Both the position numbers and the translations under genes were made by a program. Below the pieces are notes generated by a model. It had not been told where the DNA came from, made no database searches, and worked only from the letters and a program-made list of their open reading frames with translations. From assembly GCA_037367355.1 (NCBI GenBank), contig CM074704.1:868001-932000 (forward strand): a stretch of 64,000 nt of DNA, given 5' to 3'. Source of the stretch: Neoscytalidium dimidiatum (Eukaryota; Ascomycota; Dothideomycetes; Botryosphaeriales; Botryosphaeriaceae). Positions 30,781-41,954 of this stretch are shown here, in pieces (position 1 is the stretch's first letter; every line of letters starts with the position of its first letter).

Positions 30781-33281
30781 ATGGTGGCAATGGCAACTCG
30801 ACCCTCACCGGCACGACCATCGCCCACGAGACCCGCCTCGCGATGCAAGCCCCGGCCTTCTGGATCACGGAGGCTGCGCTGCTGGCCGCGGTGTTCGGCG
30901 CGTCGTACCTCATGCTGAGCAGCCCGGACGTGCGCGTCTCGCGCGACCCGGGCACCGTAGCCGGGCTGGTGACCATCCTGGCGCGGAGCAGGCGCGTGAT
31001 GGCGCTGCTGCGCGGGACAGGGGCGATGCCGTTGCGGGAGATGAAGGAGCGGGGGGTGCTGGGCGGCGGCAGGGAGTACGGCGCAGGAATCCTGAGGCCG
31101 CCCGCTGATGCTGCGTCAGCTGCGCGGTGGGAGTTTCTGATCGAGGTGGAGAGGGAGGGCGATGAGGACGAGGGCGGTAGCAGTCGTAGTGCGAGGACTT
31201 CTCAGCATTCACAGCAGCAACCACAACAACAAATTACGTTCGACGACCGACAGCAACAACCCCCTGAATGGTACCGCCCCTTCGCAGTCTCGCTTCTAGG
31301 CAGCGTGCTGATCGCGTCGGTCCCGCTCGCCCTGATCGTCGCGCTCGAGATCCTGTACCAGTACTCGGCGCGGCATGACGGGCTAGCCGACGTCGACGCG
31401 GACAACCTCTACGCACACTACGCGTGGACCTTCATCCCCACCCTCGCCATGGTCGGCGTGGGCCAGCTCTTCGGCATGCTCGACTACGCCACCAAGACCT
31501 TCGCACCGTACAGCGCACTGCGGCACCACGGCAGCAACGGCGCCCCGGCCGCCACCACCATCATGACCAACCACCTCTACAAGCTCGGCATCCACACGCT
31601 CTTCTCCGCCCTCTCCAAGCGCCAATGGGCCGTCGCCGCCACCGCCCTCACCACCGTCCTCTCCCCCTTCCTCACCATCGCGACCAGCGGCCTGCTGCAC
31701 GCCGAGACCGCCCCGGCCAACTACACCGTCGCCGTCACGCAGCTCGACGCCTTCACGGGCAACAGCTCCCTCTACGGCGACGCCATCGTCGCCGCCAACC
31801 TCGTCCTCGCCAACAACCTGACCTACCCGCAGTGGACGTGGGACACGCTCGCCATCCCGCGCTTCGAAGCCTCCGCCGCCGCCGCCCAGTCGTCCCCACA
31901 CCTGTCCACCCTCATCGCCAACGCCACGACCCTCCGCGCCACCGTCCCCGCCGTCCGCGGCGTCGCGAACTGCAGCGTCGTCGCCCCGTCCTCCTCCTCC
32001 TCTTCCTCCTCCTCCTCCTCCTCCTCCTCCTCCTCCTCCTCCCTCTCCTCATCCAACTCATCCATCCCCGCCGCCTTCGCCGGCTGCAGCGCCCAGTGGC
32101 TCGCCCTCTACTTCGCCGCCGCCGGCGATCCCTTCCACCCGCGCGCGACCGCCGACTTCGCTGGCGACGGCTACTTCGGGTGGTGGGACGAGCCGTGGTA
32201 CGACGACGACGACAACAGCACGTCGTCGTCGTCGTCGTCGTCGTCGTCATCGCGCCCATCGAACTGTCCCCCCATCATCGCCGCCTTCGGCCGCGTCGAG
32301 GCCGGCCGCGTCGCGGAGGTCACGCACCTGGCGTGCCGGCCGTACGTCGAGCGCGTGCGCGCGGCGGTGGCGGTCGCGCTGCCGGGATACAGGATCGACG
32401 GGGCGCCGGCGGAGGAGGGCATCGGCGCCGGCGCCGGCGGCGGCGCGATCGGGGCGGGGGAGTGGGTGCGGGATGAGCACTGGGGGTTCGGGAACGCGGG
32501 GCGGCAGCTCGTCAACCCGAATCCGCGGAACGAGACGGACGAGGACCTGGCGGCGCTGTGGGGGCTGGTGGTGTGGGGGCCGGAGGGGGTGCCGAAGGGC
32601 GAGCTGGTGGGCGCGGGGGAGCGGCTGGTGAGGAGGGTGGAGCGGGTGTACGCGCAGGTGGCGGCGCAGATTCTGCACAAGGAGAGGGAGTGGGTGGGCG
32701 GTGGGGATGGGGACGGTTCGAGCGGCACCAACGGCGCCGCGGCGCTGCGGAAACGAGATGGGGCGGAGGCGTTGACGGGCACGATTCTGTACGCCGCGCG
32801 CACGCGGCTCAAGCAGAGCCCCGTGTCGACGCGCATCCTCGAGGGCCTCCTCGCCGCCATGTTCGTCTGCGCGGCGCTGACGTTCGCGCTGCTGGATACC
32901 CGCCGCGTGCTGCCCAAGAATCCGTGCAGCGTCGCGGCGGTGGCGAGCCTGCTGGCCGGGTCGAAGCTGGTGGAGAGGATACCCGCGGGTGCGGAGTGGA
33001 TGTCGGATCGGCAGTTGAGGGAAAAGGGCGTGTTTGAGGGGATGGTGTTTAGTTTGGGGTGGTGGGGAGAGGAGGGAGGCGGTGTGAGTGATGGGGATGG
33101 GGATGGGGGTACAGAGGGTGGTGCGGCGGGTAGGAGGTTCGGGATTGATATTGGGACCGCTTTGAGTGAGAAAGGTGGGGGAAGTGATGGAGGGAGTGGG
33201 AGCGAGGAGAAGGAGAAGAAGGGATGGAGACCCACGTGGAGACCCACGTGGTGGAGAAAAAAGGCTCAGACTACGGAATGA
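28519..33281 (+). CDS. large DUF3433-type integral membrane protein
   Basis: Three exons, 28519-28957, 29012-29443, 29506-33281; introns 54 and 62 nt; 1548 residues. Start at ATG 28519 (MRLPGFWKRRRPA). Layout: basic/acidic disordered N-terminus, TM1 (LFLFALIALFVVIGIALGVL), then AALWAQVEYRSKQLMPWNLL and LLLDYVDPMNVVSLFHSLRR, the hallmark of DUF3433 proteins, TM (FFVSVAITGALIVQLMVVL), a large glycosylated-looking Ser/Thr-rich lumenal region, a second repeat of the same fold (WYRPFAVSLLGSVLIASVPL ... FIPTLAMVGVGQLFGMLDYA), another Ser-rich region and a final TM near LLAAMFVCAALTFALL. Internally it repeats SNDVFIQTA twice and IQLDDP twice. Poly-Thr, poly-Ser and a second Ser run are encoded by perfect trinucleotide repeats. 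Function unknown; many Ascomycota carry several copies. Confidence 0.85.
30748..30781. repeat. (ACG)n microsatellite coding for poly-Thr
   Basis: Perfect ACG trinucleotide run of about 11 units inside the DUF3433 reading frame; length changes would keep the frame. Confidence 0.85.
31990..32048. repeat. (TCC)n microsatellite coding for poly-Ser
   Basis: Near-perfect TCC run of about 19 units (one TCT) inside the DUF3433 frame, giving a Ser tract of more than 20 residues including flanks. Confidence 0.9.
32219..32249. repeat. (GTC)n microsatellite coding for poly-Ser
   Basis: Run of about ten TCG units read as Ser in the DUF3433 frame, following a (GAC)n Asp tract. Confidence 0.85.
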
Positions 33282-36126
33282 CGAAGACAGGGTCTTCTGA
33301 AAATGGGGAAAGGATCGAAGGCAAAATGATGATACCCACGTGCTTTTTCGTAGAAATTTTGTCTTATCAACTCAACGTCAATCGACAGGGCAGATTTGTG
33401 CCTGCGTCCGAAGAGAAAGTAGGCCACAGTGGCAGATACCGTCGGATCTTGGTCGACCGTATCGAATAGAGTCTGGATCATCAGACTTTCGGAGCTGCCG
33501 TCACTGTAGTAATCATCCTCCTTTCCTATATCCCAGTACCCTGGCACCAAGTCCCTATGAGCAAGGACAGAAACTCTCAGCCTGGATGGTCTCCACCCCC
33601 ACCGCAAGAAACAAGCAGGGCCGGAACTCCAACAGCAAGCGAGCATTTGCCTCATTAAGGGATGAGCATCTCGCCAACCTCCAGCACGGCCCAGGCTAGA
33701 AGGCGCGATAAGCGTCCGTGGCGTCCACGTTGTCTGGGCACACGTTGTCGGAGACAAGAAACATCACTGCCGATAGATTGCTCGAGGTCTTGGTACGCAT
33801 GATGCAAATCGGAACGACTTCCGCTTCCGCAAAAGGGAAAAGGGTATGAAGAAGCTAGATGAATGCGGGAGAATGGAGGAGGCTGTGGTCCGGAAGGCGT
33901 CCGCATTGATAGCGGAATCACGCCCTAGTTGGCTAGACTGGCCCACGGACTGCGGCCCTTTTCGTCCCGTAGTTGCCGAAGGATCGTGTTCAGCGTGGCT
34001 TGGCTACGGTCCAGAGTGAATGGCTGGCTTCGAGGCCACCGCTGCCATCATCGTGGCGCTGCCATGTGGTGCTGGGAGGATGTCATTGAAGGAATCTGGG
34101 ACAGGATTATGGCGTGTGGCTAGAAGTAATAGTATACTATACTGATCCAGGGCCCTGGGATACAGGATTCATTAACTTTGTGTTGATGTTGTTGCCGTTC
34201 GGCATCGTGTTGGCTTCAATGGACGATAGGCACTCTCCGTAGGGACTATTGTTTGATCCAGTTGCTCGGGACTGGGGATTGCTCGTCGCTAAAGGTCAGA
34301 ATGTATAGGAAAGAACTCGATCATCTGGTTCTTTGGTATTGGGTGGGGCGCAGAAGCCCACGAGGGACAAACGTGGGAGAACAGGAGTGTCATGGGGGGA
34401 GAGGGAAGTCCGCATCCAGCTAGCCGAATTTACAGTTTCAGCAGTCATGTTCGAGCCCATTTGCAGTGTCTATAGATTACGAGCCATACTATCAAATCAT
34501 GAGAGTTCGCCGCAATCTTGAAAGAGCCTCTAGCATTGAAACTTTGTGTATCGAATATTAATGGCTTTTCAGGGGCTTTTGGAAGAACGAAAGAGGGTGA
34601 ATATTCTCTGAGACAGTCCTTTTGCATCAGTCCTCCTGCAAAAATATCGTATGAACTTGAAGAAAGTTTGAATCATTCATGACGCAGCCTTGGCTGCTCG
34701 GCCTTGCTCTCTCAGCTCCGGATTTACCAGCAGCTGGTAACATTTTTGAGTAATGTAGCTCCGGGAATGAGGAATGCAGGTTGAATTCCTGACTCATGAA
34801 CGAAGCCATGGTGGACTGACAGGAAGTAGTGGATCCAAGCAATCGAGCTTATCAAGCATCTAGACTATGGTAGGCAGCGTAAAGCTCTAGAAAACTAGCA
34901 CGACTGAGTCAACGTAGCGTTATCTTGCAGGATTCCCTCGGTCTGTTGAGTCGAGGACTCTGCAAGCGAGGTAACATTGTGGGCAAGCGTCAGCTGTCAT
35001 TGTGGAATCAAGGGATGAAGTTGAAGGGCGACAGCCCAGAACTTCACGCTAGCGGTTCCGCGCCTGGACCGCTTGAAGACCATGGCCGCCACTACACAGT
35101 TGGCTGACATTGGTCGAGTTGGCTAGTGTGGGGAAAGTCGGAAATTTTGCATCATAGCGGGCATGCTATGCTTTCCCGTATCTGTTTTCGGCAGTATTAT
35201 TTGGCGAAAGGTTTCGGACGGTGATTACGCCATGAGCATTTCAGTGAAGGGAGAAAAAGAAGTTCAAGTGGATTTCAGTCACATGGGATAACAGCACAAA
35301 TACAAGCGAAGGATCGCTGGTAGGAATCCCAGACAAGCCTTCGGTTGCTCTCTAATCCAGACGTTCCGCAGCCAAAGCCAGCTCAGCCCTTAAGACGCCA
35401 CAGACAGTAGGAGGCTCAAGAAAATTGGCCTCTGTCGTCAGCTCCATCAAGCCAAACGGTCGTTGCAGCCGCCTAAGCCGAAGCGGACGCACACGGACAA
35501 GCCCGATAGGTGTCGAAACCGACTCGGTCTGGGCTCCAAATTTGAACGTCTGTGGTTGGAAACGCATGCTGAATGGTGGAAAAAGAGTGGTTGACAACCC
35601 GAGGATGAGGAACGGAACAAAGGGCTTGGAAGACAGTGCAAGATAGTTCGTGGCCGTGTTCAGGGTGCACCCACAACTACCGGAAGTGGCTCAGCCTCAT
35701 TTGATCGTCCCGTGCTGGCGCTTCGGAGCGCCCATAGGGCTACCAGATAGTTCTGTAAATGTGGATAGGACACAGTACAACCCTGCTAGACCTCTGTCAG
35801 ATGGGATCGGGGTAACAAGGCGGAAAGGGTCTCAGTGAAAATTGATAGTGTCGCCCTGACAGTGCCGCCCTTTCAATGTCTGGGTTCTTAAAGAAGCAGC
35901 TTTCCCATCAGATTTGATTTTCCTCATCAGCATCTCTACTCCACTGCCTCTCGCTTCGCAAGGTGTTCGGCCTTTAACAACTTTTTACAATAACCTGTGG
36001 AATCTTCGACGCAATCACTACCTTTCTGCTTCCCAAATCGCTTCCTTGTAAACTACAGTAAGCTTTTCACCATCTGGTTGAAGGGAGGAACAATGACTAA
36101 TACCTACAAGAATTCCGAACGTCAAG
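33282..36126. other. 2.8 kb intergenic, no supported gene
   Basis: Minus frame 33266-33757 contains a protein-like patch (YWDIGKEDDYYSDGSSESLM) but no ATG-supported start or known motif. A minus 81-codon frame at 35352-35597 and its antisense are likewise unsupported. The 35850-36060 stretch is pyrimidine-rich and probably the promoter and leader of the next gene. Confidence 0.45.
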
Positions 36127-36609
36127 ATGCCCGGCTCTATCTCGACCTTTTTCGCCACCGCTCCCAGCTCTCCCACTTCCAGCGGGACAACAACCCCGAC
36201 TCGCCGCCGCTCTTCCATTTTTAGCGGTATCGCCAGCCTTGGTGGTGGCAGCAGCACCAGCAGCAGTTCTCAAGGCCGTCGCGGCTCCAAGTTCTCCATC
36301 TCGTCCTGCTTCTCCGAGAGCAGCAACCCGGACAGGAATGAGCCTTCTGCCCAGCACGACTGCTACGCGCCAGGCTCTCCACTCAACGCGAGCTTCGATC
36401 AATCGACAATCGCGCGCCGCGCATCTTACGTCCCGAAGCGCGCTGCTGAGTCGTTCTCCATCTCGACAACGCCCCTCTATGCTCGCGAAGCGGGTGCTGC
36501 ATCGGCGAACAGCCTGACATCGAAGAGGATTTCGTACGCCACGCAATACGGCTTCAAAACGCCAAGAGACAGCATCGCCATGGAGACTGTTCCCGATAAC
36601 AAGCTGTGA
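36127..36609 (+). CDS. Ser/Thr-rich hypothetical protein
   Basis: Single exon, 160 residues, ATG 36127 in AAGATGC context, TGA 36607. Opens MPGSISTFFATAPSSPTSSG with repeated SP/TP sites, then RRRSSIFSGIASLGGGSSTS, RRGSKFSISSCFSES, IARRASYVPKRAAESFSIS and LTSKRISYATQYGFKTPRDS. Five R-x-S or RR-x-S sites suggest a kinase-regulated disordered protein (inference). No domain recognised. A pyrimidine-rich leader precedes it and a long antisense frame covers it, which I take as its shadow because the plus frame has the better start and amino-acid pattern. Confidence 0.6.
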   Translation: MPGSISTFFATAPSSPTSSGTTTPTRRRSSIFSGIASLGGGSSTSSSSQGRRGSKFSISSCFSESSNPDRNEPSAQHDCYAPGSPLNASFDQSTIARRASYVPKRAAESFSISTTPLYAREAGAASANSLTSKRISYATQYGFKTPRDSIAMETVPDNKL

Positions 36610-37512
36610 TCGATAAAGAGCTTTTTGTCGAAGGGCCTTTCCTTGATTTGAGTTCCATGAGTTCATCATAAGCTTTGTTTGTGTTTGATAGGATTGAGAA
36701 ACGGGTTGTGGAGTGCACAGTCTGGCGTCAAGTTGAGGTCTGGATACCGCCGCCTGCGCCATGCACTCCCGCCAAGGATTAACGGCCATACTTGACAATG
36801 GCTACAGCATAATGACAGAACCATGTAACGCGGAGTTGTAGGAGTGATTTTGAGGTTTTATTTGATTTTGGAGATTCTGGAGATTCCGGGTGTAATTTAG
36901 CTGGATATAGGCCTCTCTTATACATGCTGAACAATATAAAAGATTTAAAAAAAAAAACATACTGCTTCGATCTAAAACAGAACAGAGAAAATATACTTAC
37001 CTTCCAATAGGCCTTTCGATCAATGCGACGAATAGAAAGGCTCCCATTCCCTCGCAATCAAACGACGAATTCAGTCACCAGTGCAGAACTTCGATAGAAA
37101 CTAACATGGCTCGTTAGTTGAGTGCCTAAAGCGCTGAGTGGTCGGAAAAAGAATTCTGCTTGAACAACAGGTATAGTCTAGACGTCAATAGGATTTTCCC
37201 GGCGCTTTACCGCCAGTGCAACCAGTTTAGAGCCCGAATTGGGCGAGCGGGATGCTGCAAGGTGTTGACAAAAAATCCCAATTCTTTCAAGATCCCGCTG
37301 GACTCGGGGCTGACGGACGACGAAGTCTATATTGTACAATGTACAGGTGTTACATCCGTGAGCCCTCCCGGTGCAGCGGTGGAAGGCCGCGACACAGTCC
37401 CTCGATCCGCAAGCCGTGTCTTTTTTTCATCCATTACTTCCCCATGCCTCCTCCACTGCTCTCGTCTGGTGTCTCCCGCTCCAAGGGTAGTCGGTCCGTG
37501 CGCTGAAACTGC
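36610..37512. other. intergenic
   Basis: Convergent 3' ends of the Ser-rich gene and ATP synthase subunit e. AT-rich at 36800-36990 with an A-run at 36948-36957. No gene supported. Confidence 0.5.
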
Positions 37513-37953
37513 TTACTTCTCCTCGGCCTTCGCCATCAGAAACTTTTCCAGGTCGAAGTCGGGGTGTTCGGGATCGGTGATGACTGCAAGAAAACACGGT
37601 TGTCAGCACATCCGTCGGTCCGCGTGACAGGGTGGACGGGCGCGTCCTGCACATACTGCCAGAACCGGGCTGGGGCGGCGAGGTCTTCTTGTGGTACTCC
37701 TCCTTTGCCTTCTTGATGAGCTCCTCTTTCCGCTTGTACTCGGCGTTGATGGCTTCAGTCCGTTCCTTGGACGAGATCTTGGCCTGGTGGTAGATGCCGT
37801 AGAAGACGCCGAGGCCGAGCGCAGACCACCTCAAGACCTACAACAGCGCGTCAGCACGGAGAGCAGAGCGAGCAGGAGTGATTGGGAGCGATGGCGGGGG
37901 CCAATGCGTGGCGGGTGTTGGGAGCGGCGTACGTTAACCCCCGTCGATGCCAT
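37513..37953 (-). CDS. mitochondrial ATP synthase subunit e
   Basis: Three exons on the minus strand: 37953-37933 (21 nt, MASTGVN), 37837-37657, 37583-37513; 90 residues, the normal size for subunit e (yeast Atp21/Tim11 is 96). The protein reads VLRWSALGLGVFYGIYHQAK, with the GxxxG-type single TM helix used for dimer contact, followed by a charged coiled-coil ISSKERTEAINAEYKRKEEL, and ends DFDLEKFLMAKAEEK. Introns of 95 and 73 nt have clean GT-AG ends. Subunit e sits in the Fo dimer interface and shapes cristae. Exon 1 ends exactly at a codon boundary. Diverges from the dynein gene across 491 bases. Confidence 0.92.
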
Positions 37954-38444
37954 TTGGGCGGGTTTGGGCGATAAGCTGTGGAGCGAGCGGAGAGGTCAAT
38001 GGCGTCACCGCGATGCAGAGAGACGCGGGCGGATGGTGGGAGAGAGGCGGCGATAGCGGCGGCGGCGGTGGTGGAGGCGCGGAGCAGCTTTTCCTTTGCG
38101 TGATGTGATGGCAGAAGCGTCGAACAGATGCGACAAAGTCAAGCGGTTCGCTCCGAGGCGCCGGCCCTGCGCTCTGCTGGTTGGCTGGCTGGGGCTGATT
38201 CATCCACCCGCCCGCCCCAAACTCCCCGGCCAACAGCACCACCGCTGCCGCGTCCAGCCAACACCGCCAGACTGCCCGCCCTGAGCCTGCACGCGCATTC
38301 ACCCCGGATTTCGAAGCGCAACCGCGCCCCTGACCCCGTCCGACCTCTCGGCGCGTCCACGCCCAACGGCCACATTTCTTTCGAGCACCGCCAGCAAAGA
38401 GCGCCTTTTCCTCACCGCGTCCGCGCCCTCCTGGCTCCGTAAAC
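37954..38444. promoter_or_regulatory. bidirectional promoter region, ATP synthase e / dynein intermediate chain
   Basis: 491 GC-rich bases between two divergent starts (37953 minus, 38445 plus). Contains GGCGGCGG and CCGCC blocks but no TATA box I can point to. A (GCTG)n stretch lies at 38179-38195. Confidence 0.5.
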
Positions 38445-40708
38445 ATGTCGGACCACTCGTCGACCATGCAGCAGCGGCGGGATGAAATCCTGGCCAAGAA
38501 GGCGAAGCTGGCCGAGCTCAAGCGGCAGCGCGAGATGCGCCAGAAAGAGTTCACCGCCAGCCGCCAGAGCATGTCCGACGCCTCTGATGTACGCCCCGTT
38601 TTGCACCGCAAATAATTTACACTGCTGATGCCTCTCCTCAGCTAGTGTCGCCCACCCCGAGCCGAGCTGACAGCAGACGCGAGCTAGACAACCTGATTCA
38701 GAGCCTGGTCGACGGCCGTCCTGGCTCGGGCGGCCCCAGAGATCCTGCCTCGCCCGCCGGCGGCAGGGGGAGCAGGCCGACCTCAGTCATCAGTGCTGGT
38801 CAGCTGTCTAGTATCGCCGGCGAAACCATCGACAGCGCGAGCTCGCCCCCAGCTTCCACCCCTACTACCACCACCGTTCCGCAGACCCTGACCATTGCCC
38901 CGCTCACCACCGTCTACGAGTCCCCGTCCACCCCGAAGCCTGAGATCATTACATACAGCAAAGGTGTCCAGACCACAGAGCCATGGACTCCTCCTCAGAG
39001 ACGGCCTTCCATGGCCTCCATATCAGAAGCCGAGCCAGACGGCCCTGACTGGTCGCCTTCGAAAGCGAAGAGAGCGAGCAAGCGGATGAGCAGGATCGAG
39101 CGTCAACGGGATGAAGAGCTGCGCCAAAATCTGCGGAAGGAAATCGAGGAGGAGCTGAAGGCCTTGCAGAACGAGGGCGCCGTGAGAGACGACTCTGCAG
39201 AACCGAAGTTCCCTGCCCGGATGTTGAACGACGAGGAGCTGAACGCTGTCACGTCTTCGGACGAGTTCTTGGATTTCGTCGAGCGGTCCAGCAAGGTTAT
39301 TGAGAGGGCCTTGGATGAAGAGTACGATCTGCTCGTTGACTACGCGCTGGCTGGTATGGACGAGGCGGATGATGATGATGACGGTTTTGGTACAGCGAAG
39401 GGCAAGAAAGGACGACGTGTACGCGAGATCACGCAGTTTTACGACGAGAGGTGGAGCAAGAAGCGTATGATCAGTGACCTCAACTTTTCACAAAAGGTAG
39501 GCTTCTTCCATTCAATACCCTGGAATGGAGGCTAACCAGAACTGCAGTTTCCGGAGCTTGTCCTGGCCTCGTACACGAAGAATCCTTCAGCGCCGCACGA
39601 TCCCGATGGTCTCATTCAAGTCTGGAACATGCACATGCATGATCGACCTGAATATATTTTCCACGCGCAATCCGACATTCTTACCGCTCAATTCTCGCCC
39701 TTCCATCCCAACCTCATCATTGGTGGTGCTTACAGCGGTCAAGTCCTCCTTTGGGACACGCGCGCCAAGTCACAGCCCGTCCAGAAGACGCCTCTCACCG
39801 GTTCAGGTCATACGCATCCGGTCTACGCAATTGACATCGTTGGAACTCAGAATGCCAACAATATCATTTCCTGCTCCACGGACGGCGTGGTATGCGGCTG
39901 GACCGTGGACATGCTCTCTCAACCGCAGGAGTTCCTCGAGCTGATTTCGCCGCCTCCCGCGAAGACGGAAGACATGGCGCCCACTTGCATCGCCTTCCCG
40001 CAATCGGATCCAACCTACTTCCTTGCCGGCACGGAAGAAGGCTCCATCTACCCCTGCCACCGGTACGACCGCGCCGGTGCAAAGGCCGGCGTGGACACGC
40101 GCGTCGCCTACCGTGGCCACGCAGCGCCCGTGATGTCTCTGGACTTCCACCCGGCGCGCGGGCCCATCGACCTGGGCGACCTCGTCCTCTCCTCCAGCGT
40201 CGACTGGACGGTCAAGTTGTGGAAGGTGCGCCCGCCCGCAGCCACGGCGACGGTGGCGTCGAGCGGGCCTGGCAGCGCGCCGCAGGCGCAGCCGCCGCTG
40301 TACGAGTTCGTGCGCGAGGATCTGGTGTACGACGCGCGCTGGTCGCCCGTCAAACCCGGCGTCTTCGCGCTCGTCGACGGCGCCGGCAGCCTCGAGGTCT
40401 GGGACGTCAACGTCGACGTCGAGGTGCCCGTCGCCAAGACGTCGCCGAGCGACAAGAGGGGCGTGAGCTTCATGGCCCGTAGCCTGAACAGGGTCGCGTG
40501 GGAGAAGAACGAGGGGAAGCGGCTCGCGACGGGCGGGCTGGACGGCGTCGTGACGGTGTTCGAGGTCGGCGCGGAGCTGGGCGGGCAGGACAATTTGAGG
40601 CAGGAGGAATGGACGGGTGTGAAGAAGTTCGTGCAGAGGTTGGATTCGGTGGGCGGGGTGGTGGGGAGTGGTGGCGGTGCGGTGACGACGAATGGGGTGG
40701 GGAAGTAA
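38445..40708 (+). CDS. cytoplasmic dynein intermediate chain (WD40)
   Basis: Three exons, 38445-38588, 38642-39496, 39548-40708; introns 53 and 51 nt; 719 residues. The N-terminus is the charged helix MQQRRDEILAKKAKLAELKR used by intermediate chains to bind dynactin. A disordered Ser/Thr/Pro region follows, with YSKGVQTTEPW matching the LC8 light-chain motif (K-x-[TV]-Q-T). Next come the helical LRQNLRKEIEEELKALQNEG block, KVIERALDEEYDLLVDYAL, and REITQFYDERWSKKRMISDL, the conserved entry to the propeller. WD repeats include DPDGLIQVWNMHMHDRPEY, AYSGQVLLWDTRAK, NIISCSTDGVVCGWTVDML, LVLSSSVDWTVKLWKV and LATGGLDGVVTVFEV. It holds cargo and light chains on the minus-end motor. Intact. Confidence 0.93.
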
Positions 40709-41954
40709 GTAAGTGAGCGATTTTTTCTGTCGTTGCAAAGTGTGAGTGCGGTTTCACGATCACAGGAATGCTTATGATGAATGGGAAGGGGGGAGCTTTC
40801 AATGCTTGGGCCACTGCGATGATGGATGGGATGGAAGGTCAAAATAGCCACCGGCTATAAAGGTCGAGACTCTGTTTCTTTTCTCGCTTCATGCTTCATG
40901 CTAGGGACTACTGGACCTGTTTTTGTTGAAAAGGAGTCTTGGGTCTGGGCTGGTCTTCTTTACAACACTGGCGGCATACCCCTATCGGCGACGAGTGAGG
41001 ATATTGATCATCATTACCTTTGTAGAATTTCTGCTGTCTCCTTTCTGTTTGTTTGTATGACGCTGTTGTAATACTTTTGAATCTGTTGATGACCTGGTAA
41101 GATGGAGATTATCTACCTGTGCGCATTTAAACGGACGCTTGGGGATGGTATGCCATCACTGAATTATGAGCAGATAATATAATTTGGATTTTTATTCATT
41201 TTGGGGAACGAGCTTGCAAGGTAGGTTCCGAATGGCTACTTTGTTTCATCATTTCTTGTCCTTTCATGACTGGGCTCTTGGGACTCAGGGAGCCGTTGTA
41301 AATGTCTTTTGGTTTCCTCCAGATGTTAAGCAAGTCAAGTCCACCTTTGAGGGTCATACCTCCGGTCAATCGCTTGATGTCTTGATCATTCTTCTTGATT
41401 CATCCTATTTTCCTCTCCATCACCGCCTTTTGCATCCACCACTAGCTTCTGCTGTTCCATACCTTCCTCATTCAACCGTGTCTGATATCTATAGCTAGAC
41501 GGTTCTCTAACTGCCTTTTAGGTACCATCCAACAATCAGTGCCGCAACACTATTTAATATGAGACCTTCAGCCGATGACCCTACCCGGAACCTCCACCCT
41601 ACGTGATTCGCGCCGTAGTTGACGCTGTGACCCCGCAAAGCTATCACTGCTTGCTTGATCTCCAGATCATCGCGATCCGCTCCAGTCCATGTCTTCCAAT
41701 GAGTGGTTACTTTGCGTAACAGGATGTGACTGTACAGAGGTTGTGGATGGAGCCATCGAAGACACGGTTCTCAATGCGCAGGCTACCCTGCTTCCACTAA
41801 TCTGCGCTACCGGCGAGGCTCTTCTGTTCTGAAATGTACCCCTACGCCTAATAGCATGTTTCTTGACGATCTCATGGCGCTGACGGAGCCTATAGCTATG
41901 CGTTAAGGGGAGCTTTTCTCTTCCTTTTTCTTCTTTTTGCGCTGGTGAATGATC
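40709..41954. other. intergenic
   Basis: 1.2 kb between the dynein gene and a decayed island. AT-richer than the left side. A 104-codon plus frame at 41184-41498 has no motif. Marks the switch from intact housekeeping genes to lesion-bearing genes. Confidence 0.5.

Noticed and set aside
31424..32476. 350-codon Arg/His/Pro-rich frame inside the DUF3433 gene
   Set aside because: Frame shadow of GC-rich coding DNA; no motif, and the DUF3433 frame is clearly the sense one.
33266..33757. 163-codon minus frame past the DUF3433 stop
   Set aside because: One protein-like patch, but no supported start, no motif, and it overlaps the DUF3433 3' end.
36097..36798. 233-codon frame antisense to the Ser-rich gene
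   Set aside because: No motif; the plus frame has a better start context and a plausible phospho-site pattern.
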